NCBI RefSeq assembly: GCF_015354405.1
Contig: NZ_JADKYP010000048.1
Coordinates: forward strand, 1-51,164
DNA from: Nocardia sp. BSTN01
GTDB taxonomy: Bacteria > Actinomycetota > Actinomycetes > Mycobacteriales > Mycobacteriaceae
DNA length: 51,164 nucleotides
Reading direction: 5' to 3'
Positions 17,115-27,068 of this stretch are shown here, one piece after another. Under the pieces are notes generated by a model. The model made no database searches and was not told where the DNA came from. It worked only from the letters and a program-made list of their open reading frames with translations. Made by a program: the position numbers and the translations under genes. How positions within the stretch are numbered: position 1 is the first letter of the stretch; each line of letters begins with the position of its first letter.

Positions 17115-18595
17115 CTCAAGTTCTCCGCTACGCAGCGCGTAGCGACCGTGGTCTCGTCCGGGCAAACAACGAGGACTCCGTCTACGCCGGTGCACGCCTG
17201 CTGGCGCTCGCCGACGGCATGGGCGGGCACGCCGCCGGTGAGGTGGCCTCGCAGTTGATGATCGCCGCGCTGGCTCATCTCGACGACGACGAGCCCGGCG
17301 ACGATCTGCTCGGCAAACTCGACCGGGCGATTCGCGAAGGCAATGCCGCGATCGCCGACCAGGTCGAAGAGGAACCCGAACTCGACGGTATGGGCACCAC
17401 GCTCACCACCATCCTGTTCGCGGGCAAGAAACTCGGCCTCGCCCACATCGGCGACTCCCGGGCCTACATGCTCCGCAATGGCGAGCTCGCCCAGATCACC
17501 CGCGACGACACCTTCGTCCAATCGCTGGTCGACGAGGGCCGGATCACCCCGGAGCAGGCCCACACCCATCCGCAGCGGTCACTGATCATGCGGGCACTCA
17601 CCGGAAACGAGATCGAGCCGACGCTCATCGTCCGGGAAGCCCGCGCCGGTGACCGCTATCTGCTGTGTTCGGACGGCCTGTCCGATGTGGTGAGCGACGA
17701 GACGATTGCCAACACGCTGCGCGAGGGCAACACCGACGAGGCGGCCGACCGGCTCATCGAACTGGCACTGCGCAGCGGCGGTCCCGACAATGTGACCGTC
17801 GTCGTCGCCGATGTGATCGATCTCGACTACGGCCAGAGCCACCCCATCGTCGCGGGCGCCGCCTCCGGTGAGGACGAGGACACACCGCCTCCCAACACCG
17901 CCGCCGGGCGCGCCGCCGCCATGCGTCCACCGCGGGCGGCACCTCGCCGGGCCGCGGTCGCCGCGGAACCGCCCGAGCCGCGCAAGAGCCACAAGGGCCG
18001 CTGGATCGCACTGGCCGTCGCCCTCGTGGTGGCCGTCGTGGTCGGACTCGTGGTGGGCTACAAGATGATTCGCAGCAACTACTACGTGGGCGCCGACAAC
18101 GGCAACGTGGTGATCATGCGCGGTCTGCCCGGCTCGGTCCTGGGCTATTCGATTCAGGATGTGGACCAGCTGGTCTGCGTCGACTCGCGCAACAAGGTCA
18201 CCCTCATGCGACCGGGCGCGGGCTTCCCCAGCGGGTGTAAGCAGCTGGCGGTGGCCGATCTGCAGCAGACCGGCCGCGACAAGGTCAACAACGGGTTACT
18301 GCCGCCGGGTGGATTCGATTCCACGCGTGGGCAACTGGAGAAGCTGGCCGCCACCGATCTGCTGCCCGTCTGCGCGAAGCCGGCGCCGCCGGTCGCGCCG
18401 CCGCCCGCCGAGGGCAGCACCGTGGCCCCGGGCAGCGCGGCGCCCGCCACGCCCGCGCCCTCCCCGGCGCCCAACACCCCGGGTACGTCCGCGCCGAACC
18501 CGACCAATGCCCCCGCCCATTCCGAGCAGCCGGCACCCACCACCGCGGCGCCGGCCCCTCAGACTCCGGGGGAGAACTGCAGGAAGGCGGACTGA
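17111..18595 (+). CDS. pstP: PstP, PP2C-type Ser/Thr protein phosphatase
   Basis: A 494-residue membrane phosphatase that dephosphorylates PknA, PknB and their substrates. The catalytic PP2C domain covers about 1-240, with RGLVRANNEDSVY, the metal-binding ALADGMGGHAAGEVA, GDSRAYML and GGPDNVTVVVADV. A juxtamembrane linker (240-296) leads to one membrane helix (about 297-320, GRWIALAVALVVAVVVGLVV), and the rest is extracytoplasmic, ending in a Pro/Ala/Thr-rich tail. The start is GTG, overlapping fhaB by four bases; its last base overlaps the rodA ATG, so fhaB-pstP-rodA are translationally coupled. Confidence 0.96.
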   Translation: MTQVLRYAARSDRGLVRANNEDSVYAGARLLALADGMGGHAAGEVASQLMIAALAHLDDDEPGDDLLGKLDRAIREGNAAIADQVEEEPELDGMGTTLTTILFAGKKLGLAHIGDSRAYMLRNGELAQITRDDTFVQSLVDEGRITPEQAHTHPQRSLIMRALTGNEIEPTLIVREARAGDRYLLCSDGLSDVVSDETIANTLREGNTDEAADRLIELALRSGGPDNVTVVVADVIDLDYGQSHPIVAGAASGEDEDTPPPNTAAGRAAAMRPPRAAPRRAAVAAEPPEPRKSHKGRWIALAVALVVAVVVGLVVGYKMIRSNYYVGADNGNVVIMRGLPGSVLGYSIQDVDQLVCVDSRNKVTLMRPGAGFPSGCKQLAVADLQQTGRDKVNNGLLPPGGFDSTRGQLEKLAATDLLPVCAKPAPPVAPPPAEGSTVAPGSAAPATPAPSPAPNTPGTSAPNPTNAPAHSEQPAPTTAAPAPQTPGENCRKAD

Positions 18596-20079
18596 TGTCC
18601 GCACCGGCACCGCCGTCCGCTGGAGCGTTCCCCAGTCCACCGGGCGGGTTCGCTCCCGCGCCGCCACCCTCGACCCGCCGCAACGTCGAACTGTTGCTGC
18701 TGGGTTTCGCGGTGGTCATCACCACGGTTGCGCTGGTGCTGGTGGAGGCCAGTCAGGATCAGGAAATCACCTGGGATCTGGCCAAATTGGGTTTCGCCTA
18801 TCTGGCGCTGTTCGGTGTCGCTCATCTCGCGGTGCGGCGGTTCGCCCCGTTCGCCGATCCGCTGCTGTTACCGATCGCCGCGCTGCTCAACGGGCTCGGG
18901 CTGGTGCTGATCCATCGCCTGGATCTCGCCGACGAGCAGACCGCGATCCACAACTCGTGGTCGATCCCCTCCCCCGACGCCAATCAACAGGTGCTGTGGA
19001 CAGCGCTGGGGATCACCCTGTTCATCGCGGTGCTGGCGCTGCTGCGCGACTACCGCACCCTGGCCCGCTACGGCTATACGCTCGGGCTGCTCGGTCTGGT
19101 GGCGCTGATGATCCCCGCGCTGCTGCCGGGGAGGTTCTCCGAAACCAACGGCGCCAAGATCTGGATCCGGTTGCCCGGTTTCAGTGTGCAGCCGGGTGAG
19201 TTCGCGAAGATCTTGCTGATCATCTTCTTCGCGTCGGTCCTGGTCGCCAAGCGCGATCTGTTCACCGCGGCCGGGCGCCACGTCCTGGGGATGGAGTTGC
19301 CGCGCCCGCGCGACCTCGGCCCGATTCTGCTGGTGTGGGCGGCCTGCCTGGTCGTGTTGTTCTTCGAGAAGGACCTCGGCACCTCGCTGCTGATCTTCGC
19401 GACCGTGCTGGCGATGCTCTACATCGCGACCGAGCGGGTGGGCTGGCTGATCGTCGGCGCCGGACTGCTGGCGCTCGGATTCTTCCTCGCCTACAACGCG
19501 TTCGGCCACGTGCGGGTGCGGGTGTCGACGTGGTTGCACCCGTTCGACGACTACAACAGCACCGGCTACCAGATCTCGCAATCGCTGTTCGGGCTCGCGA
19601 CCGGCGGCCTGGCCGGCACCGGACTCGGCAGCGGCCGGCCCTCGCAGGTGCCGTTCGCCAAGACCGACTTCATCATCGCCACCATCGGTGAGGAGCTAGG
19701 CCTCATCGGGCTCACCGTGGTGCTGATGTTGTTCGCCGTCTTCGTGGTGCGCGGCCTGCGCACGGCCCTGGCGGTCCGCGACAGTTTCGGCAAGCTGCTC
19801 GCCGCCGGATTGGCTTTCACCATCGCCATTCAGGTATTCGTGGTGGTGGGTGGCGTCACCAAGCTGATTCCCCTGACCGGACTCACCACCCCCTTCGTGT
19901 CCTACGGCGGCTCCTCGCTGCTCGCGAACTACGCCCTGCTGGCGTTGCTGGTCAAGATCTCCGACGCCGCTCGGGCGCCTGCGCCGGCTCGCCGCCGGGA
20001 AGCCGCGCCGATCGCCGAAGCACAGACCGAGATGATCCGCGCCGAGACGCCCCGACCCGAGAAGGGAGAGCCGGCATGA
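18595..20079 (+). CDS. rodA: RodA, SEDS-family peptidoglycan glycosyltransferase
   Basis: A 494-residue multi-pass protein of the FtsW/RodA/SpoVE family, which polymerises lipid II into glycan strands. It works with the class B transpeptidase encoded next (PbpA). A cytoplasmic Pro-rich N-tail of about 28 residues precedes about ten membrane segments. Family motifs are GAKIWIRLPGFSVQPGEFAK, LFFEKDLGTSLL, YQISQSLFGLATGGLAGTGL with GSGRPSQVPFAKTDFI, and the C-terminal TTPFVSYGGSSLLANYALL. It overlaps pstP by one base and pbpA by four (ATGA). In M. tuberculosis it is needed for normal rod shape and polar growth. Confidence 0.96.
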   Translation: MSAPAPPSAGAFPSPPGGFAPAPPPSTRRNVELLLLGFAVVITTVALVLVEASQDQEITWDLAKLGFAYLALFGVAHLAVRRFAPFADPLLLPIAALLNGLGLVLIHRLDLADEQTAIHNSWSIPSPDANQQVLWTALGITLFIAVLALLRDYRTLARYGYTLGLLGLVALMIPALLPGRFSETNGAKIWIRLPGFSVQPGEFAKILLIIFFASVLVAKRDLFTAAGRHVLGMELPRPRDLGPILLVWAACLVVLFFEKDLGTSLLIFATVLAMLYIATERVGWLIVGAGLLALGFFLAYNAFGHVRVRVSTWLHPFDDYNSTGYQISQSLFGLATGGLAGTGLGSGRPSQVPFAKTDFIIATIGEELGLIGLTVVLMLFAVFVVRGLRTALAVRDSFGKLLAAGLAFTIAIQVFVVVGGVTKLIPLTGLTTPFVSYGGSSLLANYALLALLVKISDAARAPAPARRREAAPIAEAQTEMIRAETPRPEKGEPA

Positions 20080-21542
20080 ACACCCCGCTCCGCCGGGTCG
20101 CGATGGCGGTCATGGTGATGATCGTCGCGCTGCTGGCGAACGCGACCTACGTCCAGGTCATCAAGGCCGACAGCCTGCGCAACGATCCCCGCAACTCGCG
20201 GGTGCTGCTCGACGAGTACAGCCGCCAGCGCGGTCAGATCTCGGCCGGCGGCACGGTGCTCGCCAGTTCGGTGGCCACCGACGACCGCTACAAATACCTG
20301 CGCACCTATCCCACCGATCCCTCCGCCTACGCCCCGGTGACCGGCTTCTATTCGATGCAGTACGGCAGCACCGGGCTGGAGCGTTCCGAGGATTCGGTGC
20401 TCAACGGCTCCGACAGCGCCCTGTTCGGGCGCCGCTTGATCGACATGATCTCCGGCCGCGATCCGCGCGGCGGCAACGTGGTGACCACCATCGATCCGAT
20501 GATGCAGAAGGTCGCCTACGACCAGCTCACCAGCAAGGGTTACACCGGTTCGGTCGTCGCGATAGAACCGAGTACCGGCCGCATCCTGACCATGGTGTCG
20601 ACACCGAGCTACGACCCCAACCAGCTGTCCACGCACGACGGCGCGCGCGCCACCCAGGCCTGGGAATCGCTGAGCGCGGACCCGAGTCAACCGATGTTGA
20701 ATCGTGCGGTGTCGCAGACGTATCCGCCCGGTTCGACATTCAAGGTCGTCGTCGCGGCGGCCGCGCTGTCGATGGGGATCAAGCCGGAGGACGCGTTCAC
20801 CGCGGCGCCGAACATCACCCTGCCCGGGACGAACACCACGCTGGAGAACTACAACGGCACCCCGTGCGGCGGCGGCGCGACCGCGACGATGCACGACGCG
20901 TTCCGGCTCTCGTGCAACACCGCCTTCGCCGAGATCGGCATGAAGGTGGGCGCGGCCAAACTCAAGGACGAGGCCGCGGCCTTCGGCATCGGCCCGCATT
21001 CGGGCATCCCGATCCCGGTGGCCGACAGCACGGTCGGCCCGATTCCGGACAACGCGGCGCTGGCCCAGACCAGCATCGGCCAGCGAGACGTAGCTCTCAC
21101 CCCCCTCGACGATGCGGTGATCGCGGCTACCGTAGCCAATGGCGGTGTGCGGATGGAGCCGCATCTGGTCGACCGGACCCAGGGTCCCGACCTGCGCGAT
21201 CTGTCCACCACCAAACCGGTGTCGGTCGGGCAGGCGATCAGCGCCCCGGTGGCCAGCCAGCTGACCGGGCTGATGATCGATTCGGAGAAGGCCACGGCCG
21301 GAGGCACCCAGCCGCGGCCGTACCAGATCGCTTCCAAGACCGGCACCGCCGAACACGGCAGCGACCCGCGTAACACCCCGCCGCACGCCTGGTATATCGC
21401 GTTCGCGCCGGCGCAGAACCCGAAGATCGCGATCGCGGTCATCGTGGAGAACGGCGGCGACCGCGCGCTGGCCGCGACCGGTGGATCGGTGGCGGCGCCG
21501 GTGGCACGGGCGGTGCTGGATGCCGGATTGCAGGGGGGCTGA
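20076..21542 (+). CDS. pbpA: PbpA, class B penicillin-binding protein
   Basis: A 488-residue transpeptidase anchored by one N-terminal helix (about 8-28, VAMAVMVMIVALLANATYV). The active-site motifs are PGSTFK (SxxK), SCNTAF (SxN) and SKTGTAEHG (KTG). The N-terminal dimerisation region (RNDPRNSRVLLDEYSRQRGQ) matches mycobacterial PbpA. It cross-links peptidoglycan at septa and is regulated by PknB phosphorylation in M. tuberculosis. The start overlaps rodA, forming a SEDS-bPBP pair. It is followed within six bases by a 27-codon open frame leading into pknA. Confidence 0.96.
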   Translation: MNTPLRRVAMAVMVMIVALLANATYVQVIKADSLRNDPRNSRVLLDEYSRQRGQISAGGTVLASSVATDDRYKYLRTYPTDPSAYAPVTGFYSMQYGSTGLERSEDSVLNGSDSALFGRRLIDMISGRDPRGGNVVTTIDPMMQKVAYDQLTSKGYTGSVVAIEPSTGRILTMVSTPSYDPNQLSTHDGARATQAWESLSADPSQPMLNRAVSQTYPPGSTFKVVVAAAALSMGIKPEDAFTAAPNITLPGTNTTLENYNGTPCGGGATATMHDAFRLSCNTAFAEIGMKVGAAKLKDEAAAFGIGPHSGIPIPVADSTVGPIPDNAALAQTSIGQRDVALTPLDDAVIAATVANGGVRMEPHLVDRTQGPDLRDLSTTKPVSVGQAISAPVASQLTGLMIDSEKATAGGTQPRPYQIASKTGTAEHGSDPRNTPPHAWYIAFAPAQNPKIAIAVIVENGGDRALAATGGSVAAPVARAVLDAGLQGG

Positions 21543-21547
21543 GGACA

Positions 21548-21631
21548 ATGAGTAAGCGAGGACCAGGACCCCAGGTGGATATGCAACAACGTCGTGCTCG
21601 GCGAACCTACCGTCGGGGGCGGCCATGCTGA
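21548..21631 (+). CDS. Possible 27-residue leader peptide ahead of pknA
   Basis: Starts [20 protein letters not shown] and ends with a stop that overlaps the pknA ATG by seven bases in another frame. GAGGA lies three bases ahead of the ATG, directly after the pbpA stop, whereas pknA has only a poor Shine-Dalgarno of its own. It is very basic (eight arginines in 27 residues) with no known family. It may serve to couple translation from pbpA to pknA rather than encode a functional peptide; whether it is translated is unproved. Confidence 0.4.
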   Translation: MSKRGPGPQVDMQQRRARRTYRRGRPC

Positions 21632-23127
21632 ACAACGGTGCCCTGATCGCCGATCGGTATCGGCTGCAACGTCTCATCGCCACGGGCGGTATGGGCCAGG
21701 TGTGGGAGGCATTGGACACCCGCCTGGACCGCCGGGTCGCGGTGAAGGTCCTCAAGGCCGAATTCTCCGCGGATCCGACGTTCCGGCACCGGTTCAAGAC
21801 CGAGGCCAAGACCACCGCGCAGCTCAACCACCCCGGCATCGCGGGGGTCTACGACTACGGCGAGACCTACGACCCGCAGGGCGGTGAAACCGCCTACCTG
21901 GTGATGGAGCTCGTCCAGGGCGAACCGCTCAACGCGGTGCTGAACCGGCTCGGCCGGCTCTCGGTCGGCCAGGGTCTGGACATGCTGGAGCAGACCAGCC
22001 GCGCCCTCGAGGTCGCCCATGCCGCGGGCGTGGTCCACCGCGACGTGAAGCCCGGCAATATCCTGGTCACCCCCACCGGACAGGTGAAGATCACCGACTT
22101 CGGTATCGCGAAGGCAGTCGACGCCTCACCGGTGACCAAGACCGGCATGGTGATGGGCACCGCCCAGTACATCGCTCCCGAGCAGGCGACCGGCGAGGAT
22201 GCCACCTCGGCCAGTGACGTGTACTCGCTCGGCGTCGTCGGCTACGAGGCATTGTCGGGCCATCGGCCGTTCACCGGTGACGGTGCCCTGACGGTGGCGA
22301 TGAAGCATGTGCGCGAGGCGCCGCCGCCGATGCCGGCCGATCTGCCGCCGAACGTGCGCGAGCTGATCGACATCACGATGACCAAGGATCCGACGCGGCG
22401 TTATCACAGCGGCGGCGAATTCGCCGATGCCGTGGCCGCGGTGCGGGCCGGTCGCCGCCCACCGCCGCCGCGCGGCGGTGCGGTCCCGCAGACCGGCGCC
22501 ACTCGCGTCCTTCCGCCCGGACCGACCGCGGTGATCCCGCGCGGTGACTACGACGGCGCGACCGTCCGGTATCCGGCCGCCGAACCGGCCCGGGTGGGCG
22601 CGGCGGCTGGTTCGACCGCCATGATGCCGGGTCCCGGCGGCCCGGCCGGTGAGACCGAGAAGCCGGGATTCACCACCGGTCAGAAGGTGATGGCCGGACT
22701 CGGCGCGGGCGCGGTTCTTCTCGGCGGCCTGGCCGCCTGGGTGCTGCTCAGCGGTAAGGCCCCGGATTCGACGGTGTCGCCGGTGAAGTCGACCACCTCG
22801 GTCGTCGCACCGCCGCCGCCGACCACGGTGTGGACCACGACCGAGGAGCCGACGACCACCACCCAACCGGCTCCGCCGCCGGTGGTGACGACGACTCCCG
22901 AGCCGACGACGACCACCACGCCCCCGCCGACCACGACCACCACGGCACCGCCGACGACCACCACTCGGGAGCGGCCGACCCGCACCACGCGCCCCACAAC
23001 ACGCCCGTCCTACCCTTCGCTCGACCTACCATTGCCGGGGGCCGGCGATTCACTGCCGGGGGTCGGCGGTGCGCACGAAGCCGACAGCAGCACAGACCCT
23101 CACACCTCCTCACAAGGACTGCCATGA
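21625..23127 (+). CDS. pknA: PknA, Ser/Thr protein kinase
   Basis: A 500-residue Hanks-type kinase that controls cell division and shape with PknB. The kinase domain spans about 12-275: glycine loop [18 protein letters not shown], catalytic [15 protein letters not shown] and the activation loop [21 protein letters not shown] Pro-rich juxtamembrane region follows, then one membrane helix (about 356-375, [20 protein letters not shown]). The outer part (about 376-500) is dominated by Thr/Pro ([17 protein letters not shown], many TTTT runs) and ends in a Ser/Asp/His-rich tail. It has no PASTA domains, as usual for PknA, but the Thr/Pro stretch is much stronger than in M. tuberculosis. ATG at 21625; stop overlaps the pknB ATG. 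Confidence 0.95.
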   Translation: MLNNGALIADRYRLQRLIATGGMGQVWEALDTRLDRRVAVKVLKAEFSADPTFRHRFKTEAKTTAQLNHPGIAGVYDYGETYDPQGGETAYLVMELVQGEPLNAVLNRLGRLSVGQGLDMLEQTSRALEVAHAAGVVHRDVKPGNILVTPTGQVKITDFGIAKAVDASPVTKTGMVMGTAQYIAPEQATGEDATSASDVYSLGVVGYEALSGHRPFTGDGALTVAMKHVREAPPPMPADLPPNVRELIDITMTKDPTRRYHSGGEFADAVAAVRAGRRPPPPRGGAVPQTGATRVLPPGPTAVIPRGDYDGATVRYPAAEPARVGAAAGSTAMMPGPGGPAGETEKPGFTTGQKVMAGLGAGAVLLGGLAAWVLLSGKAPDSTVSPVKSTTSVVAPPPPTTVWTTTEEPTTTTQPAPPPVVTTTPEPTTTTTPPPTTTTTAPPTTTTRERPTRTTRPTTRPSYPSLDLPLPGAGDSLPGVGGAHEADSSTDPHTSSQGLP

Positions 23128-25025
23128 CGACCCCGAAGAATCTGTCTTCTCGCTACGAACTGGGCGAGATCATCGGATTCGGTGGTATGTCGGAGGTTCA
23201 CAAGGCCCGTGACCTGCGACTGGGTCGTGACGTGGCGATCAAGGTGCTGCGCGCGGATCTCGCCCGCGACCCTACGTTCTATCTGCGCTTCAAGCGCGAG
23301 GCGCAGAACGCGGCGGCACTGAACCATCCGGCGATCGTCGCGGTGTACGACACCGGCGAGGCCGAGGTGGACGGCGGCCCGCTGCCCTACATCGTGATGG
23401 AGTACGTCGACGGCGAGACGCTGCGCGATATCGTGCGCGGCAAGGGTCCGCTGCCGCCGCGCCGGGCGATGGAGATCATCGCTGATGTCTGTGCCGCACT
23501 GGATTTCAGCCACAAGAACGGCATCGTGCATCGCGATATGAAGCCGGCCAACATCATGATCAACCGCCAGGGTGCGGTGAAGGTGATGGACTTCGGTATC
23601 GCGCGTGCCATCGCGGACAGCTCGAATCCGATGACCCAGACCGCCGCGGTGATCGGCACCGCGCAGTACCTGTCACCGGAACAGGCGCGCGGTGAACAGG
23701 TCGACGCCCGGTCCGACGTGTACTCCGTCGGCTGTGTGCTGTACGAAATCCTCACGGGCCAGCCGCCTTTCACCGGTGATTCGCCGGTCGCGGTCGCCTA
23801 CCAGCATGTCCGGGAGGATCCGAAGCTGCCGTCGCTGGTTCATCCGGGCGTACCGCGTGAACTCGATTCGGTCATCCTCAAGGCGATGAGCAAGAATCCG
23901 GCCAACCGGTATCAGTCCGCGGCCGAGATGCGCGCCGATCTGATCCGGGTGCTGGGTGGCCAGAAGCCGCAGGCGCCGATGGTGATGACCGAGGAGGACC
24001 GCACCACCTTCCTCAGCAGCATGGATCCCGAACCGCGCAGCTACCGCACGGTCGAACGCAACGACGGCGACGACGAGCCGGAACCCGAAACCGACGGGTC
24101 GCGGCGCAAAATGTGGATCGGCATCGGTGCCGCCGCGGTGGTCGCGGTGCTGGTGGCGCTGTTCTGGGTGTTGATCGGTCCGGGCAGCAGGCCCGATCAG
24201 GTCGCGATCCCCGATCTGTCCAATCAGCCGGCGGAGCAGGCGCGCAACGATCTCCAGAAACTGGGTTTCACTGTCGCCGTCCAGCCGAAACCGGACGGCA
24301 AGGTCGCCAGCGGCAATGTGGTCGCGACCCAGCCACTGGGTGGTGCGCGCGTCGACAAGGGGTCCACGGTGACCCTGCAGATTTCGACCGGTCCGCAGCA
24401 GGTGCCGGTGCCACAGCTGACCAAACTCACCCAGCAGCAGGCCGAGCAGAATCTGAACGCGGCCGGGCTACTCCTGGATCCGCAGATCCAGCGCGGCGCC
24501 TCCAGTCCGGAGGACAAGGACAAGGTGATCGCCGAATCCCCCGCCGCCGGAACCAAGATCGATGCCGGTTCGAAGGTGACGATCACCCTCGGCAAGGGGC
24601 CGGACCAGGTTCGCGTGCCCGATGTGGTGGGCCAGTCGATCGATGTGGCGGAACCGAATCTGGCCGACAGCGCAGGGTTCAAGGTCGTGATCCAGAAGGT
24701 CAGCTCGTCGCGGCCCGCCGGTGAGGTGCTGTCCACCGATCCGGCCGGCGGTTCGATGGCCGACAAGGGGTCGACCATCACCGTGCAGGTGTCCAGCGAT
24801 CAGATCACCATGCCGTCGCTGACCGGTCTCACCCCGTCGCAGGCCGTGGACAAACTGCGCTCGGTGGGCTGGACCGGCGGTGTGGGCCAGATCAGCCAGA
24901 GCACCCAGGGCACGTTCGACGCGAGCAATGTCGGCCGGGTGATCGATCAGCAGCCGCGGCCGGGCTCGTCGGTGGCACGCAACGCGACGATCACGATCGT
25001 CACGGGAGTGCTGGGGCCGCCCTGA
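23124..25025 (+). CDS. pknB: PknB, PASTA-domain Ser/Thr protein kinase
   Basis: A 633-residue kinase that senses muropeptides or lipid II and phosphorylates cell-wall and division proteins. The kinase domain is about 11-275, with [41 protein letters not shown] and the activation loop [18 protein letters not shown], which contains the paired threonines known to be autophosphorylated. The membrane helix is about 331-352 ([15 protein letters not shown]). Four PASTA repeats follow, starting near [50 protein letters not shown] and [17 protein letters not shown] use the ATG at 23124, overlapping the pknA stop by ATGA; the longer open frame is not coding. It is the last gene of the operon. Confidence 0.97.
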   Translation: MTTPKNLSSRYELGEIIGFGGMSEVHKARDLRLGRDVAIKVLRADLARDPTFYLRFKREAQNAAALNHPAIVAVYDTGEAEVDGGPLPYIVMEYVDGETLRDIVRGKGPLPPRRAMEIIADVCAALDFSHKNGIVHRDMKPANIMINRQGAVKVMDFGIARAIADSSNPMTQTAAVIGTAQYLSPEQARGEQVDARSDVYSVGCVLYEILTGQPPFTGDSPVAVAYQHVREDPKLPSLVHPGVPRELDSVILKAMSKNPANRYQSAAEMRADLIRVLGGQKPQAPMVMTEEDRTTFLSSMDPEPRSYRTVERNDGDDEPEPETDGSRRKMWIGIGAAAVVAVLVALFWVLIGPGSRPDQVAIPDLSNQPAEQARNDLQKLGFTVAVQPKPDGKVASGNVVATQPLGGARVDKGSTVTLQISTGPQQVPVPQLTKLTQQQAEQNLNAAGLLLDPQIQRGASSPEDKDKVIAESPAAGTKIDAGSKVTITLGKGPDQVRVPDVVGQSIDVAEPNLADSAGFKVVIQKVSSSRPAGEVLSTDPAGGSMADKGSTITVQVSSDQITMPSLTGLTPSQAVDKLRSVGWTGGVGQISQSTQGTFDASNVGRVIDQQPRPGSSVARNATITIVTGVLGPP

Positions 25026-25038
25026 CGCGGGCCGGTGA

Positions 25039-25545
25039 TCACAGCGCGAGGTGGCGATTCATCGACATGGCCTCGTCGGCCAGGTCGGAAAGTTCGATCA
25101 CCTCGACGCCGTGGTCGCGCAGATTCTCCACGCCGACACAGTTCTCCACGAAGGTGCGCGGTTCACGCCACGCGATGACGACGCGCGGAATTCCGGCGGC
25201 CAGGATGCGGTCGGCACACGGAGCGCGGCCGACCGAGGCCCGGGTGGAACACGGTTCGAGCGTGCTGTAGAGCGTGGCCTGCGCGAGCCGGGGATCGGCG
25301 CCGAGTTTGTCCAGTGCCGATTCCTCGCCGTGCACCTTCGGCTCGGTTTCGCGGGAGTAGCCGTGCGCGAGTTCGACGCCGTCCGGGCCGACGATCACCG
25401 CGCCGACCGAAAACGCGGTGGTACTCGGCGGACACAGCCGGGCCAGGCCGATCGCGTGATGCATCCAGAACCGATGCGCCCCGGGCCGGCCGGGGACACG
25501 GCTGGCCGACTCGACCGACTCCCACGCATCGGATTCGGTTGTCAC
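25039..25545 (-). CDS. RibD-like deaminase (stand-alone)
   Basis: A 168-residue zinc deaminase of the CDA/RibD type. The zinc and catalytic motif is HGEESAL (His72, Glu74), and the second half is PCSTRASVGRAPCADRIL (Cys99 and Cys110). The spacing between the cysteines is ten residues, two more than in typical RibD. The middle reads FSVGAVIVGPDGVELAHGYS. In canonical riboflavin synthesis this domain is fused to the reductase domain; here they are two genes overlapping by four bases (ATGA), reductase first. The likely substrate is a diaminopyrimidinone as in RibD, but another pyrimidine or pteridine is possible. Convergent with pknB, 13 bases apart. Confidence 0.85.
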   Translation of the reverse strand: MTTESDAWESVESASRVPGRPGAHRFWMHHAIGLARLCPPSTTAFSVGAVIVGPDGVELAHGYSRETEPKVHGEESALDKLGADPRLAQATLYSTLEPCSTRASVGRAPCADRILAAGIPRVVIAWREPRTFVENCVGVENLRDHGVEVIELSDLADEAMSMNRHLAL

Positions 25546-26252
25546 TGTGGGTCTTTCATCGCCGAACTCCCATCGGACGGTGTCGGCCGCGGCAGATACC
25601 GCAGGACCGCGATATCTCCGAGGCGAGTGATATCCACCAAAGCCATTCTGCGCCGAGAACCGCCGGGAAAGTCGGCCGGATGCAAAAATTTCGGGGCCGC
25701 GCTGTCACCGACCAGTACCGGGGCGATCGCCATCAGCAGTTCGTCGGCCAGATCCGCCGCCAGGAAAGCGGTGTGGATGCGGCCCCCGCCCTCGACCATC
25801 AGGCGGGCGATCCCGCGCTCGCCCAGATCATCGAGCAGCGCACCGAAGTCGACGGAGCTGCCGAGGGCGACGACCTCGGCTCGGCCGGCGAGCCGATCGC
25901 CCAGCCGCTCCCGCCCGGCCGTGGTCGTATAGACCAGCCGCCGCCCACCCTGGTTCCACAGCCGCTGCCCGGGGTCGAGTTCACCGCTCGCGGTGACCAC
26001 GACGCGCACCGGGAATTCGGGTTTGCCCGCCGCGATCCGCGCCTCGCGCCGCCGCTCGCTGCTCAGCGACAACCGCGGATCGTCGCGACGCAGGGTCTCG
26101 GCTCCGATCAGGATCGCGTCGGCCTCGGCACGCACCTGGTCGACGCGATCGAAATCCTCGGCGTTGGACAGCAGCAACCGTTGCGGACCGGCGTCATCGA
26201 TATATCCGTCGACACTGGTGGCCACCGAGAGCACGACGTACGGCCGGGCCAT
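25542..26252 (-). CDS. RibD C-terminal-type reductase
   Basis: A 236-residue protein of the dihydrofolate-reductase-like RibD_C family, which in riboflavin synthesis reduces the ribosyl group of the deaminated pyrimidine using NADPH. Visible features are the N-terminal strand RPYVVLSVATSVDGYID, ADAILIGAETLRRDDPRL (the NADPH-binding turn), VRVVVTASGELDP, LMVEGGGRIHTAFL and the final LGDIAVLRYLP. It is the first gene of a two-gene unit with the deaminase. No FMN riboswitch is visible in the 95 bases ahead of it, and the unit sits between pknB and trpG, where mycobacteria have no such genes. Confidence 0.88.
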   Translation of the reverse strand: MARPYVVLSVATSVDGYIDDAGPQRLLLSNAEDFDRVDQVRAEADAILIGAETLRRDDPRLSLSSERRREARIAAGKPEFPVRVVVTASGELDPGQRLWNQGGRRLVYTTTAGRERLGDRLAGRAEVVALGSSVDFGALLDDLGERGIARLMVEGGGRIHTAFLAADLADELLMAIAPVLVGDSAAPKFLHPADFPGGSRRRMALVDITRLGDIAVLRYLPRPTPSDGSSAMKDPQ

Positions 26253-26347
26253 CAGCGCCGCCGGGGCACGACGACCGCGCCGAGCTCATGCATGCGCAAA
26301 CTCCTTGTCACAGTGGGGCTTTCGCTTGCCCGGGTGCGACGATCGGG

Positions 26348-26986
26348 TCAGACCAGCGCGGCGACCTCGGATTCGAGCGTCTGAACCAGGCCCTCGGCCG
26401 GACGCTCGCCGCACACCTCGAGCCAGTTCGCCAGCATCCGGTGGCCGCCCTGGGTGAGCACCGATTCGGGATGGAACTGCACGCCGTGGATGGGCAGGTC
26501 GCGGTGCCGCATGGCCATCACGATGCCGCTCTCGGTGCGTCCGATCACCTCGATATCACCGGGCAGGGTGTCCTCGAGCACGGTCAGCGAGTGATAGCGG
26601 GTGGCGGTGAACGGGTCCGGCAATCCGGCCAGCACTCCGGAACCGATGTGGAAGACCGAACTCGTCTTGCCGTGCAGCAGCTCGGGGGCGCGGGTCACGG
26701 TCGCGCCGAATGCCTCTCCGATCGCCTGATGTCCCAGGCACACGCCGAGCAGTGGAGTTCTGGTCCGGGCGCAGGCGCGGACCAGTTCGATACTCGCGCC
26801 GGCGCGGTCGGGGGTGCCCGGTCCCGGGCTGATCAACAGGCCGTCGAAATCGGCGGCCACGGCGTCGGTGTCCTGCAACCGGGAGTCGTCGTTGCGCCAG
26901 ACGGTCGCCTCGGCACCCAGTTGGCCCAGATATTGGACCAGGTTGAATACGAAGCTGTCGTAATTGTCGACGACCAGAACACGCAT
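26348..26986 (-). CDS. trpG: Glutamine amidotransferase subunit of anthranilate/aminodeoxychorismate synthase
   Basis: A 212-residue class I glutaminase that delivers ammonia to TrpE or PabB. The motifs are VDNYDSFVFNLVQYLGQLGA at the N-terminus, the oxyanion strand LLISPGPGTPDRAG, the nucleophile elbow LLGVCLGHQAIGEAFGA (catalytic Cys) and VQFHPESVLT (His/Glu). PabA and TrpG cannot be told apart by sequence in many actinobacteria, and this gene may serve both folate and tryptophan synthesis; the M. tuberculosis counterpart at this locus is Rv0013. It is divergent from crgA, with an 82-base gap. Confidence 0.93.
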   Translation of the reverse strand: MRVLVVDNYDSFVFNLVQYLGQLGAEATVWRNDDSRLQDTDAVAADFDGLLISPGPGTPDRAGASIELVRACARTRTPLLGVCLGHQAIGEAFGATVTRAPELLHGKTSSVFHIGSGVLAGLPDPFTATRYHSLTVLEDTLPGDIEVIGRTESGIVMAMRHRDLPIHGVQFHPESVLTQGGHRMLANWLEVCGERPAEGLVQTLESEVAALV

Positions 26987-27068
26987 GGTTCGAGAGTACG
27001 TGGCGCCACCATCGATACGCAGCTGAGATAGCCTTTAGGCAGACCTGCACGCCGAATACGAGGACGTC

